This document shows, piece by piece, positions 1 to 12,520 of a DNA stretch of 64,000 nucleotides. A program made the translations under genes and the position numbers. The stretch spans positions 17,392,311 through 17,456,310 of the forward strand of contig NC_019859.2 in NCBI RefSeq assembly GCF_002234675.1, given 5' to 3'. Within the stretch, counting starts at the first letter, position 1; each line of letters starts with the position of its first letter. Source of the DNA: Oryzias latipes. Lineage: Eukaryota > Chordata > Actinopteri > Beloniformes > Adrianichthyidae. The notes under the pieces were generated by a model. It did no database searches and was not told the DNA's origin. It saw nothing but the letters and a program-made list of their open reading frames with translations.

Positions 1-3000
1 GTGTTTCATTTCATTTTTAACGTGTTACAAGAGTTTGCATAGACAGTAATCCGTTAGTTGTATCAGTTTGTTTTTTAAGTGTTTAAACAAAGTTGAGAGT
101 TACAGTATTGTCAATATGCTGAAGGGGCCAACGCTTCTAACATGGCTAATGTCAAGTGTGTCACAAAAAAGTTCTAGAATTACTGTGTATGCAGTTAAGA
201 ACTAATGGATTATGTCTTACTCTTTTATCCCACTCAATGCACCGTATAACTCAGTGGGTTTATATGTAATAATAGACCATTTATTGATGGTACACCTTAT
301 AACTTAGTCCACTTATAGTGCGGAAAATGCACAAAACTACAGCAATTTTCTTTGTTACTGTCCATGAAAATGTGCTTTGAAAGTTGTTTGTAGATCAGAG
401 ATTTTTAAAAGCAGAAAAAATTTCTGCTCTAATTCTGTGACCTAAGCTCCTCCTCTGGCCAGAGCCAGTCAGCGTTCCATTTCATTTAAAAAAATGCCTG
501 CTGGCGAGTCTAATCTCTGCCTCTCCGTAGTTAATCATGTACGTTATCCATTCCGAGCCCCTTGTGCATGTGGCAGTACAGAAGCAGGTGACCAGTGGGT
601 GGCCCCCGCGAGAGGCAGCCCAGAGGTCAGCCGGTCACTGTCCCTACGAGGCAGCCCCGCCGCGGGTCACCTGCTGCCCGCTTTCCTTGCTTTATTTATC
701 TCTCTCTGACAGTTCATTCTTCTTTCTGTCAAAGCCCCTCCTCTTCCATCTCCCATTTTCTTCCCTCTTCTGCTGAGTTTGGCACCGGTCCTCCAGTCCC
801 TTCGCCAAGGCTGGCTACCAAGGCCAAAGCAGAGTCGACCTCGTTGCTGCTCTACCATCCAGGTCACATGAAATCCCATTCAGGGGCTTTTCTAACAACG
901 AGGGCCGGGCCATGAGCTTCAGCAAGGTGGTCCACAGAGTGCATGTGTTGCTCCGTGGTCCACCAGAGGGGTAATTAACTCCCTACACTGGGCTGGAAAC
1001 TAGACTTCTTGGCCCCTTCAGTCTCTGTGGACTGACCAGGACACGGCATTCGCTTTCATTAGGACACCAACTTATGGAGGGAAAGCCTCAAAAACAGACA
1101 AAATGAAGGCCCTTCCTTGGCCAGTGATAAATTGTTTTGCCTCACAAAAGGGTTGGGGGTGTAAAGTATGACACTCAGAGGACATAAAGAGGATGAGGAA
1201 GTCACAAATAGAGCACAGCAGAGGAGAGGATTCTGAGATAAAAATATCTTAATGCGAAGGTACAGAAAGGCTGCTTTTGCAGCCATGTGGGTCTGCTCGG
1301 GATATATCATCAGGGGAGTTCACTTCAAGGACTTACAAAGAATTAACACTCATAAAATACAATATCCTTACAGGGAGATACTTGCTTTTTCCCTCACTTG
1401 GTCACTAGCAGAAACCAGAGTTTCTGAAGTGTGATTTCTTGCAACTCAGTTTAATCGAGGGCTTTAGAAAGTGACATGCTGAGGAGAAAAAAGATTGAAG
1501 TGAAAGTGCAATTAGGGAGCAGTATTATATAAGTTCTGTTTGATTTATAATTCAGCATTGCAGGAACCCCTGCTACTCAGGGCTAGTGCTCCTCTGAAGC
1601 AGCCTTGTGAGCAGGAGAGGCAACAGAAAAACATAGAGCGCAACATAAGGTGGATTTTTAAAAAGAAGAGGAGACTCAATTTCTCCATTTGAAATTTTGT
1701 AGGGACCTAAAATTGTACATAATAATGTCTGACTTCTAAAAAAGTGGGAAGCATGACATTTTTAAATATTGACATGAACTTTATCAAAAAAAGAAAACTG
1801 GATGAAAGTCTAGTACTTTTGTTAGAAAATGTGAGTATTGTATGTTTAAAATGAGGGAGTTTAAAGGAACTGAGCCATGACAAGATGAGTTTCCAGACAA
1901 AATGATGTTATTTTACATGGGAATAGAGCAACACTATTCTATTCCCACTCATATGCGGCTTTGATAAAGGAGGCTTTTCTGTCAGCATTGGCCTAATTTC
2001 TCCCCTTCTTCAGCTTGGTACATACTGGATTATCTTCCCGTTGGGCCAATGATCCCCTATATTCTGATGCCCTTATAAAGCTAATGTGCTGATTTTACGT
2101 TTTCAACCTGCCATGATCCTCCGCAATCCCCTCTGTTCCCCCCGATTCCTCTTTCACACTCAAGTGAGGATATGCTGACGCTTTGATCACAGTCCCCAGT
2201 TAAAGGTTTAAAACGTCTCAATTCCTGATGATTGTTGGGGCCTCTGTGGTCTACTTTGAGCATCTCCCTATGCCCCCTGTCCAAATTCAGCACTCCTAAA
2301 TGAGGGGCCCTCTCTCCCAGTTTCCCATGGCACTGCTGCTTTCAAGTTCCCCTGATCGGGTGCAGCAGCTGTAAGCCCTAGATTTTGTCTCCTCCATCTT
2401 TGTCAAGCCCATTTGCCAAAGACAAAAAAGACCAAATAAGCTAGGTCTTCATCGCTGCTCTCCAAAGTAATCCCAAGATCTCCTACTTCTCTCGAAAATC
2501 AATGCAAAGGTTGGGATGAGGTGAAACTCCCTTCTTAACTCATCGTGCTCGGAAGTGATGGGGCCTTATCCCATTACTTTTTTGTAATCGTTGTGGCTCC
2601 ATGATGAAACAAATTGTCCTATTTCATGCAGCCCTTTAAACCGCCGTTCAGCACAACACCCAAACACAGAGGCATCGGAGAAGATGCTGGTGGAGTTGGA
2701 TTTCAAAAGCTGAATTTATTCATGACAGTTTTAAGCTTCCTCGCTGGGGACAATACATGTTTGCTGGTGTGTAAATGCATTAGCATAAATGTCCACAAAA
2801 CAATCATGAGTAGAAAATTTGGAATTAAAGGGACTCATTTGGCTTTTTATAGCCCTTTCACTCTCAAACCCCATATGTGCATTTACTCTGGATCAGGTGT
2901 GTTCAGTCAAGACCTGAATTTGATGATGCCGGTCAGCAGCCACTGATCTATTGATGACTGGAAAACAAGCCCAGTATGTGGGTTGTTTTCCCTTTTCCTA

Positions 3001-6000
3001 ACAACTTTATGTTGCTAACGCACTCGAAGGTCTCACTTGTCACCTGACTACTGCAAATCCGTGAACTTTGTCAACAAAATAGTCCAAACTGGCAATGATT
3101 ACACATTGGTACAATTTAGCATGAAAACTAACATTGCACTCTCACTGAAGGCAAAAACGACAAAAATTTAGATATTTTTAAGACCATTCATACCCACTCC
3201 AATGAAAATTGTGTTTTTGTTGTTTTTAGATGTCAGGAGCAGAAAAAGAAAATGCTATTTTAAAAAGCTTGTAGCTGTGGGGTGAAAGCTACAATTGGCA
3301 GGCCACAAGCTCCCTGCCCCATTGATGCATTTTGTTGTACCCACTTGACGACAAATCGATGCATATACGTCTTTGTTTTTTCTTGTCTTAGCTCACAACT
3401 CAGATGTGAATTTCTAATGAACTCCTGCGGCTCTGGAGAAACAATGTCCTAGAAAATGACAGAATTTTAGATTTTGGCATAATCATAATCAAAAAAAAAG
3501 GCCAAAACTTTCTTTTAAAGTAATTTTTTTTAATTGAAAGAGGGAATGGTTTTGCAATAGATAAAAGATGAGTAAAATTCACAACAGCGTAGAGACAGAC
3601 ATTTAAATATCTTGAAGAGCACACTTCACATAAGGTCAACTTAAGAGTTTTCAGTCAAGTTAATTTTGTCACATAAGAGGAGATGAGCAAACACGCTAAC
3701 AGAAATGCTAAAAGATGAGCACACCAACATCTTGTATAAAGTAAAGACTAAGTCTTTGAAAAATAACCTCACACTGTAATTACTACATACAACAAAAAAG
3801 CTAAAAGGTAAACCAAGACATGCCAACTGTCATCATGCTATTAACAGAAAAAGTTGTTTTTTGTGTGTGAATATTTCCAATGTTTGCAGTGTAAGGGGTT
3901 TACGCCGACACTTTGCTGAAATGCAAAACAAGATAGTAATGGTAAAATAGTAGTCTACACTACAAACCGTTTCTGACAGGTCTGCTGTGGTTAACCCAAT
4001 CCCAACCGATCCCTCTGTGCTAACAAGGTCTGGTTAAAAAGTGGGTTAGTGCTGGGACAGCAATAATTCTGCCAGCCCGTCTTGGCTCATGTCAGCCTAA
4101 TTGAGACTCCCAACCAGTGGGGTGGGATGTTCCACTACAACCCTCTGCCCTATGGTCTACCCTTATAATTAATATGTTTTTGTATCAAAGTTGAAGCATT
4201 TGCCTCCAAAATGTCCTGCGCTCAGCCCCCTTATTAAAGACCTGACCTCCAAGCAGCTGAAGGTTGCTCGACAAACTTGGCACACCCCCGAATGAAAACA
4301 TCTGCTTTCCTCACAGGCAGGACCGTCATGGACCCCATGTCTCAGCTGGTTCCCACAGCCCAGCGAGAGAGAGCCCTTCCCCTGTCCTCACACACTGACC
4401 CACACATTTATAACCCCACCCCCTCTGCCGCTGAGACCTCCTTAAGGCTGTGGGCCTGCGCCTCTCCATCACCTTACCCCTGTCCACATGCAGCACTGAG
4501 CCAGTGTGGTCACTTTACTGCTGTGAGGACTGCCCCTGTCTTGTTATCCCCACATCACGGCCTGTCGAGAGGAAGAGAGAGATGAGAGGGAGGGGAGAGG
4601 AGGCATCTGCGCTGCTGCCCACAAAGCGGCGACCATTGAAACCCTGACAGAAGCATCTGTCATGCCCTGATTCCACACACTCACCTGCTGTCCGAGGGCC
4701 TGACTTGGTCTTTCCAGCTCTGTCACTCCCTCCCGCTTTCTCTTGCAGCTCCCAGCGATGCGACGGTGGGAAGCTCTTGGACGCCTCCTTTAGAAATCTT
4801 TCACAACTTGCACATTTTTTTCACCTTTACAGCAACAAACCCCCCCATCAGAACCTTTGACCTGTCTCTGTGACTACATTTTCCAGTGGCACTTCTGTCC
4901 ATTTCTCAAACACGCTGAATTGTTGCCAGCAGAAAGGGGAAGGATGCCAATCCACGTGTAGGACACACTCATAAAACACACACACTCAAGGACACCATCA
5001 CTCACAGGAGCCCAGAGAAGGTGCCCTTCAGGTGAAGCAGACTGGGAAACCAAACTTTTTTAGAGAAACTCAATTATTCATATTTAAACATAATTTTGAC
5101 TTCTATTTTTTCCTATATGAGCCAAAAACAAATATACCAATCCATACTTTATGTTGCTAAAGTTATCTTGACTGTTCAATTTTAACAAGTGACCAATGCA
5201 GCACAATTACTGATCCGTTCAAATGGCACTGGTCCCACCAAAAGTCGCAGCGTGAACTTGGGCTCTGAAAAATGAACAAATTAGGAAGACTGATAGCAGG
5301 CAGGACTTTTTGGATCTTGGAGACAGAAGGGGTTGGGATGTTCAGACGTAACCTCGTCTGCCAGGCTGAAGGATGCCCCTTGGTAGCCATGCACACACTG
5401 TCATCTCTCTGCAGCTCTTGTCCCTGGCCTCTGCTGTACCTTTGTGTCTGAGCAGACAAACCTCTGAGCTGGCTGGATTCCAACACTGAGGTCTCTCACC
5501 TCACAGGCTGGGCAGGGGGCCTGTGGAGCTTGTGTGAGCTATTCCTGGCCGTGAACTATATTTCTCTCTTTTGTCTCTTCCGCCTCCTCTGGCCGAGTCT
5601 GACCTCTTCTTACTGATCCCTCTTCTCCGGGACTCTGCGGAGAGTGCAGCTGTCCTTCAGCTGTCAGCGTCTTTGCAGCAGACACACATCAGTGTGACAA
5701 AAGAGGCTAAATCACCTTCATTTGTATTTGTATTTTTTTTGTCTTTCATGTATGTGTATACAGCTGGCAATGACATGAAGAAGACTGCAGTGTCAATATA
5801 AACTACATCTCTATCCTTCCACTAATGAAATAAAGAAAGAAAAAAAGACTACATACAAACATTATGTTGTTAACCAGCATAGATGAAGTGGGATTGCCAC
5901 CAGTTTCTGGTTGATCTATAATCAGGCTTCTCAATTTAAAATATCACCAGGCTGCAAGGTTTGTTGGTTCTCTTTTCCTTCAAGGCTTTGAAATTCTGCG

Positions 6001-7480
6001 GCGACTGATGAGAAGTCAACACTACATGTTCCTGTTGAACCTTCACACTTGCAGAGCTTTTTTGAGGGAGGCTTAGCACTTTGAAGCTCTCCACTCTTTA
6101 GTAAAAGTGAAACCTTTGGGTGAAGTCAAGACATGTTTGTCAAAACATACAACTTCAGCCAATCCCCACCACCAAGTTATACACAGAGATTTCTTATCTA
6201 ACACAAGTTTATTATCTATCTAAGGCAGCACACCTTCAGGAAGTCTTTATTTGCAATACCTCTTTGTGCCACGAGAGGTCCCTCTACACCAACTACTCAA
6301 CCTGTTTACAGAATGAAAGGATGTAAGAGCTCCAACATTTTTTCCCCAAAAGTTTTCTTTATTCAGAATCCTTTTTGGGTTTCCCATTTCATTGCAGCAA
6401 TAATCAAATCCAGCCATGGGGTTCCTTTGAATAAAACTCCTCTTTAAATCTTGAGAAAAGTGTTCAAAAGAACACCCAGACAGGGCCCCAGAGAAAAAGA
6501 GGAAGAAAACCATCATGTCATCTGAAAAACAACACTCAACATGCTGCATTTCTCCATACAGGAATCCGACTAAATGTAAAATGGATGGTGTCTGTTTTGC
6601 AGTACAGGGCCATCGGATTCTTCCAGATAAGATTCTGAATGTTTGAGTGCTTGAGGTGGGCTCTAGCATTTCATGCTAATCCACATTGAGAAGTTCCATG
6701 ATAGAAAAGAACTGAAAGAGCCACCGTTTTCACAGAGTCAAAGCTTCACAATTAATCTGCCAATAGAAGAGAGTTGCACACACAACATACAATCATTAAC
6801 AATATTAGTATTTTATCTAGCTGCAGCCTCATAAATAGACCTGCTTTCACAGTCTTCCTCATTTCCAAAAACGTTTTTTGATTAGGATTTCTCTATTACA
6901 GCAGACTATAAGGTTATGAAACTCTGCAAAGTAAATACATCTACGGGAAAATAAAATAAAATAAATTGTTGGGAGACTTCAAGAGAAAAACGATAGAGAT
7001 TTTTTTTATACAAACCAAGACAAGATCAATGTCTGGAATGTATTCAAAGCCATTGTAAAAAATGAAATTGTTAATAAAAAATAAAAACCTGAAATATTAA
7101 ATGAGAAAATTAAATAAATAAAAAATACCAACTCCAAGAAAATTTGGTTTACAGTTGTTAGCTGAAAATGATCATTGCAATGATGCTCCAACATGTAATT
7201 ATTAAAAAATGTATTTTTGTTATAGGAGATGATTGATCAAAATAAAAACGGTTTAAAAGCTATGTGGAAATGTTTGCTTTTAAAGTACACAGGATGTCTT
7301 TTTTGCCATTCTCATTTCTTAAAGAACAGAGGTGTTTGATAACTAAAATAAAAATAGCTTACAGCCCCTCACAACCACAACTTAATATTACCGGTGCAAC
7401 AAGTATATTATGGGCAATATAGGAGCTATCCAGCCGTACCGTTTTAGCCTGATGCCAGCTCAGACGAGGAAATCAAAGAT
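1..7480. other. Non-coding stretch, no gene recognised
   Basis: I see no exon set, RNA gene or transposon that I can name here. Open frames are short, lack domain motifs and are not linked by convincing splice sites. The composition is AT-rich with a few GC-richer patches (about 560-900 and 4270-4760). It could be intergenic or intronic sequence of a gene outside the window. Conserved non-coding elements cannot be judged without an alignment. Confidence 0.6.
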
Positions 7481-7589
7481 CCCAGCCAGCAATGTCACGT
7501 GGGCCCCAACTGGGAAAAAGGTGGGCTATGTGGGTACTGACTGGGCATGGGTTTATTTTGGGTAAACTTTGAAGGCCCCATTAGGGTTT

Positions 7590-9055
7590 AGCCTACATTG
7601 GCCCCACATTGGCCCCCCACATGGGTTACCTGTTAGGGCCCTACAAAGGATCCATGTGGGCTAGAACCCATGTAGGTCAGCCAAGTAAGGCCCATATGGG
7701 TTGCATCTGGGCCATAAAGACTTGGGCTGTAACTGGGAAACTGTATGTGGGACCCAATTGGTTTGGCCCACATGAGTCCCACGCGTGGAGCCCTCATGGG
7801 CTAACCATATAGGCTTGATAAAGTGCCTGGGTGGGCGAAGAAGACCTGGTCTGTAACTGGGCCACTGTATGTAGGGCCCATGTGGTATAACTTACATGGG
7901 TCCCGTATGAGGAGCCCTCATGGGCTAACCATATAGGCCCGCCAAAGGATCTAGGTGGGTGAAGAAGACCTGGTCTGTAACTGGGCCACTGTATGTAGGA
8001 CCCATGTGGTATAACTTACATTAGTCCCACATGAGGAGCCCTCATGGGCTAACCATATAGGCCTGATAAAGAGCCAGGGTGGGCAAAGAACACCTGGTCT
8101 GCAACTGGGACACTGTATGTGGGACCCATATGGTTTGGCCCACATGGATCCCACGCGTGGAGCCCTCATGGGCTAACCATATAGGCCCGATAAAAGATCT
8201 AGGTGGGTGAAGAAGACCTGGTCTGTAACTGGGACACTATATGTGGGACCCATATGGTTTGTCCCACATGAGTCACACGCGTGGAGCCCTCATGGGCTAA
8301 CCATATAGGCCTGATAAAGTGCCTGGGTGGGCGAAGAAGACCTGGTCTGTAACTGGGCCACTGTATGTAGGGCCCATGTGGTATAACTTACATGGGTCCC
8401 GCATGAGGAGCCCTCATGGGCTAACCATATAGGCCCGCCAAAGGATCTAGGTGGGTGAAGACGACCTGGTCTGTAACTGGGCCACTGTATGTAGGACCCA
8501 TGTGGTATAACTTACATTGGTCCCACATGAGGAGCCCTCATGGGCTAACCATATAGGCCTGATAAAGAGCCAGGGTGGGCAAAGAACACCTGGTCTGCAA
8601 CTGGGACACTGTATGTGGGACCCATATGGTTTGGCCCACATGAATCCCACGCGTGGAGCCCTCATGGGCTAACCATATAGGCCCGATAAAGGATCTAGGT
8701 GGGTGAAGAAGAACTGGTCTGTAACTGGGACACTGTATGTGGGACCCATGTGGTATAACTTACATGGGTCCCACATGTGGAGCCCTCATGGGCTAACCAA
8801 ATAGGCTCAATAAAGGATCTAGGTGGGCGAAGAAGACCTGGTCTGTAACTGGGCTACTGTATGTAGGACCCATGTGGTATAACTTACATGGGTTCAACAT
8901 GAGGAGCCCTCATGGGCTAACCAAATAGGCTCAATAAAGGATCTAGGTGGGTGAAGAAGACCTGGTCTGTAACTGGGCCACTGTATGTAGGACCCACATG
9001 GTTTGCTATAAATGAGTACCACATTAAGAGTGCTAATGGGTTAACCATATAGGCA
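7590..9055. repeat. 124-bp tandem repeat array with four-unit higher-order period
   Basis: The phrase GGGCTAACCATATAGGC recurs at about 7798, 7922, 8046, 8169, 8293, 8417, 8541 and 8665, then in slightly changed form near 8789, 8913 and 9039. That is a 124-bp step and about eleven units. Units alternate between variants (GTTTGGCCCACATG versus GTATAACTTACAT), and whole blocks repeat every 496 bp, four units: the stretch at 7951-8169 returns almost unchanged at 8447-8665. The left flank begins with a CCCAGCCAGCAA motif at 7481. The array is non-coding; its open frames are by-products of the repeat. It is a satellite-like array, possibly the inside of a non-autonomous transposon. Confidence 0.9.
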
Positions 9056-9058
9056 GGT

Positions 9059-9834
9059 ATTTTAAAAGGTTATTTTTGTATTCTGTTACTAGACATATGC
9101 TTAAAATCCAAGAAGATGAGTAAAATGACAGAACCCCTGAAGACTCTTTCCAAATTGAATATGAATCACAGCTTTTCTAATTCTGATCAGTCCGGATGTT
9201 AACATTGGCTAAATTGATGAACCACAAATAGACGTACATTTTAATGTTTTACCATGTTTTACCCAGAGCAACCTGCATTTGCAATATTGGACAATTATGA
9301 CATTTATTTTTTACTGTCCAGAGTTTTGGTAGTTTGTAGAGGAGGTGCTGAGATTTTGAGGATGGAGCAAGTCGCAATTAGATACAAGTAGGGTGACCAC
9401 TTGTCCCACTTTTGGCACCATACAATCATGTAGTCTTCTGTCTGGCATTCCTATTTATTAAAAATATTTACTTTTTTCAATGGTGCTCAGTGGATCTAAC
9501 ACAGATTCAAGTTTTTAACAACACAGTTTAAAATGAAGTGGTAACTTTGTTTGAACATAACACATTTGTTGTGTTCCTGTCCTATTCAGTACAAGCCTGG
9601 CTTCAAGGTTCAAGATTTTTTTATTGGCCATGTATGCATGTGCAAAGGTGCAAAGGTCTCAAGGTAACGTTTTGAAAAAGAAGAATCATTGTAAAAGTTT
9701 AAACAATAAGATCAAAGAAATATTCAATCTGGTAAATGTACATAAGCATACAAGAGAGCTAGAGAGTGCAAGAACAAAAGAATAGAGGGAGATATACACT
9801 AATTTGGAGCACATTTTTTAATTACAGCAGTCCA
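9059..9834. other. Unassigned stretch between repeats
   Basis: No coding exon seen. A block starting near 9602 (TTCAAGGTTCAAGATTTTTT) resembles a recurrent fish transposon end, but I cannot delimit it, so I leave it unassigned. Confidence 0.4.
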
Positions 9835-10681
9835 GTGTAGGTACCAAAACTATTCGGCCTGCAATTACCTTTTGGGATCCTTTCAACTGAGGTTAACGTC
9901 ACACTACGGTAACCCCACTTGGACAAACTACGTTGCGTCAAGATCTGCTCAAGCTCTATAATATTCATTTTATGTTTCCTTTTGTAACCTAAAGTTATTT
10001 TCCTTCATAAGTTGTGTGTGACATTATTCTTTGTAATGTTTAAAGAGAGGTTTTGCCACAACCCACTTTGTAAAAAGATCTGTGGCTGTTAGAATGTACC
10101 TGCTGCTCCACAAAGAGAACCGTGTCTCTGAGCAGAGCAGCTGGAGTCTCATAACTTTGTTTTTGCAGGCAGGGAAGGTGCAAGTTTAAAAGATAATGTT
10201 GCTCTGTCAGATCTCTGTATGTTCACAGGGCCCCTCATTATATCTTCTTCTATGGTAGTATGGGGCGGCCGTGGTGCAGCGGTAGGTTGTTGACCTCTGA
10301 TCGGAAGATTTCAGATTTTGCATTGCCCCGCTCATGTGTCGAAGTGTCCTTGGGCAAGACACTGAACCCCACCGTAACTCTGTTTTTTAAGGTTGACGCC
10401 AGTGTTCGGCAGCGGAGCCACCACCAGTCTGTGAATGTGTGTGTGAAAGGGTGAATGGAACTGTGACTGTAAAGCACTTTGGGCCTTCAAGGAAGGTAGA
10501 AAAGCTCTGTATCCGTGTATGACATTTACCATTTACCAGTATTGTAATTTGTCCTATCACATTCTGACACGTCACCGGACCAACGGACAGCCAATCAAAA
10601 AAATGTGACGTCAGTATTAGTCCCAGGACCCTGAAGGACCTCAAACGGTAATTGCAGGCTGAATAGTTTTGGTACCTACAC
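9835..10681. mobile_element. MITE-like DNA element with 35-bp terminal inverted repeats
   Basis: The left end at 9835-9869 begins GTGTAGGTACCAAAACTATT. The right end at 10647-10681 is its reverse complement with a single mismatch over 35 bp. Weaker inverted similarity continues inward. No transposase frame is present between the ends, and the inside is interrupted by a SINE at 10262-10536. This fits a non-autonomous element of under 0.6 kb that later received the SINE. The superfamily is not clear: I could not find a convincing target duplication. Confidence 0.7.
10262..10536 (+). mobile_element. tRNA-derived SINE, copy 1
   Basis: The head GGGGCGGCCGTGGTGCAGCG contains a pol III box-A-like TGGTGCAGCGG. 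The middle has the GTGTCCTTGGGCAAGACACT phrase, and the tail ends in a TTTACCATTTACC-type sequence. A second, less worn copy lies at 18131-18408. The flanks share AGTAT on both sides, a plausible short target duplication. The copy sits inside the inverted-repeat element at 9835-10681, so it inserted later than that element. Confidence 0.75.
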
Positions 10682-11256
10682 CTACCATACCCTACCTTAA
10701 ATTCTAAAACACAGAAAACTAATGCTATATACAGTATGTTTTGTGAAACATAGCAGTTTTTAACCTTTTTTAATCCACCCAGTTTTAGTGCATACAAAAT
10801 GAACCAAGACTTTTATTCCCTGTAACTTGCAATCAACAAACAACACAGATTTAATCTCAGGGCCCTGCAGAAGGGCACTTGCAACTCATCAGTGGGCTCA
10901 GGCCAGCGGAATAAGAATTGCAGGCAATTAGATTGCAGATTACAAGACATTAGACATTTATTTGGTCTTTGGTTGCATTTCAATTATTAATTTTTGACAT
11001 TAGTTTAACTGTGGCTGGCTAGCTGTGGAAAAGGTGAATGTGTCATGATGCTGTCCTCTGCGCTGTGTCTCACGCTTTACAGTGTTTCTGTCTTAACAGA
11101 GTGAGCTGGGTCAGGTGAATATCTAATAATTCCCTTAGTTCATCTAATTTAGTGCATGCAATTTTAATTAATTTTTTTGGAATTATGTTTGAAAGTGTTT
11201 AAATGTGAAATTGGTTGGAACACAGCAGAATATTCCCCTTTGTAGTAACACCTTTG
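10682..11256. other. Unassigned AT-rich stretch
   Basis: No coding exon or recognisable repeat. It ends at TTTG (11253-11256), the target duplication of the LTR element that follows. Confidence 0.4.
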
Positions 11257-11489
11257 TGTAACAAGTGTTAAGTTTATTAGTTTAATTCCACCAAATCCAT
11301 GGTAAACTGCCGTTTTCATACATTTGCACCAGAGTATTTCATCTGTCTGAGGGTACTTGAACTCACCACGAGCACGCTAGCAGGTGCTAATGAGCATGCG
11401 CATTTAAAAAAATCACACAGAAGAAACTCCAGACAGCATTCTGAATTTGTATTTTCTGTTAACCAGGTACAGATTAAGAGTGGGTTCAG

Positions 11490-12494
11490 ATGGTAGAGCT
11501 TTTTCTGTCTAAGAAAGAATTTCCAGTTCAACAACAGAAAACTGAAGTTTTAACTAAGTTGTTGGGAAAAGCTAGAGATGTAGTGACAGTGACTTTACGT
11601 AATCTTCCATTGACTGACGACTCTCAAACACCTGCTGTTATATTCGACTTATTAAAGCAGCACTTTGGTGAGCTAGCCTACTCTGCTATGCCCATGGCTG
11701 ACTTTTATGACACCAAGCCACTCCCCACCGAAAGTGTGATGGACTACTGGATCAGGCTGAACAAGGCCATCGACGTTGCTGATGAATGCCTGCGGAGACA
11801 AGGTAGAAGTGTGGTGGACCCAGGCAGGGAGGTGTCTATGATGTTCATTAAGTATTGCCCAGACCCAGTCCTTGCAAACAGGCTGAGTTTTAAATCTGCA
11901 GAAGAATGGACAACTAGTGAGGTTCAGGAGCGTATCACCATGTTCCAGCGGGAGAGTCGGGCTAGAAACCGCCAGTTCTCCACCTCGCCAAGGGTTGTGA
12001 CTAGTTACCCCCAATCTGCAGCTGCTGGTGAACATGCATGTGGACCAACAGAAAAAGCAAACATAACTTCCAGTGCTCAACTGTCAAGCATGCAGGCTCT
12101 GCAGCAGTCAGTCCCTTTGCTGCCGTCATCTGCCCCACCCACACCACAGTTTTCTTCTGACCCAACAATGAATGCTTCTACCCCTGTCTTGAACCAATCT
12201 TTGCATTTGGAGGGTGTACGCTCTCTGACACGGTTATTGGACTGTTTGGTCGCTCACCACACTCCAGCATCATCAGGTTCAGGTCAGCATGCAGCCCCTG
12301 ATCGCTTTCCAAGATCCTGCAAAATATGCGGTGATGCGGCTCACTCGACTCTTTCACACTGTAGAAGAAACAATCTTTGTCTGGCATGCTTCTCTCCTGG
12401 ACACTGGAAAAAGAACTGCCCAAGACGGAACCAACTGCCTTTACAGAACCGTACTCAGACCTGTGCTAACCAGACCCAGCCTTCGGGAAACTAG
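11490..12494 (+). pseudogene. Gag part of the Ty3/Gypsy element (fossil)
   Basis: This is the structural-protein region of the retrotransposon. A capsid-like helical part comes first (motifs such as FPVQQQKTEVLTKLL and PTESVMDYWIRLNK). Near the end is a Cys/His cluster with a CCHC zinc knuckle (C-x2-C-x4-H-x4-C, CLACFSPGHWKKNC), the usual nucleic-acid-binding part of Gag. The N-terminal third is the piece found again, antisense, in each unit of the array further right. Treated as a fossil; function is not implied. Confidence 0.88.
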
Positions 12495-12520
12495 GACACT
12501 CACGCTCGGAGAGGGGCAGT

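Noticed and set aside
494-915. Overlapping open frames of 70-106 codons
   Set aside because: Several frames are open at once in GC-richer sequence; no domain, no splice partners, no codon pattern.
6247-6669. A 140-codon minus-strand frame
   Set aside because: No recognisable motif or splice context; the length is within chance for this composition.
7951-8665. Two nearly identical 72-codon minus-strand frames
   Set aside because: They are the 496-bp higher-order repeat of the satellite read through; not a duplicated gene.
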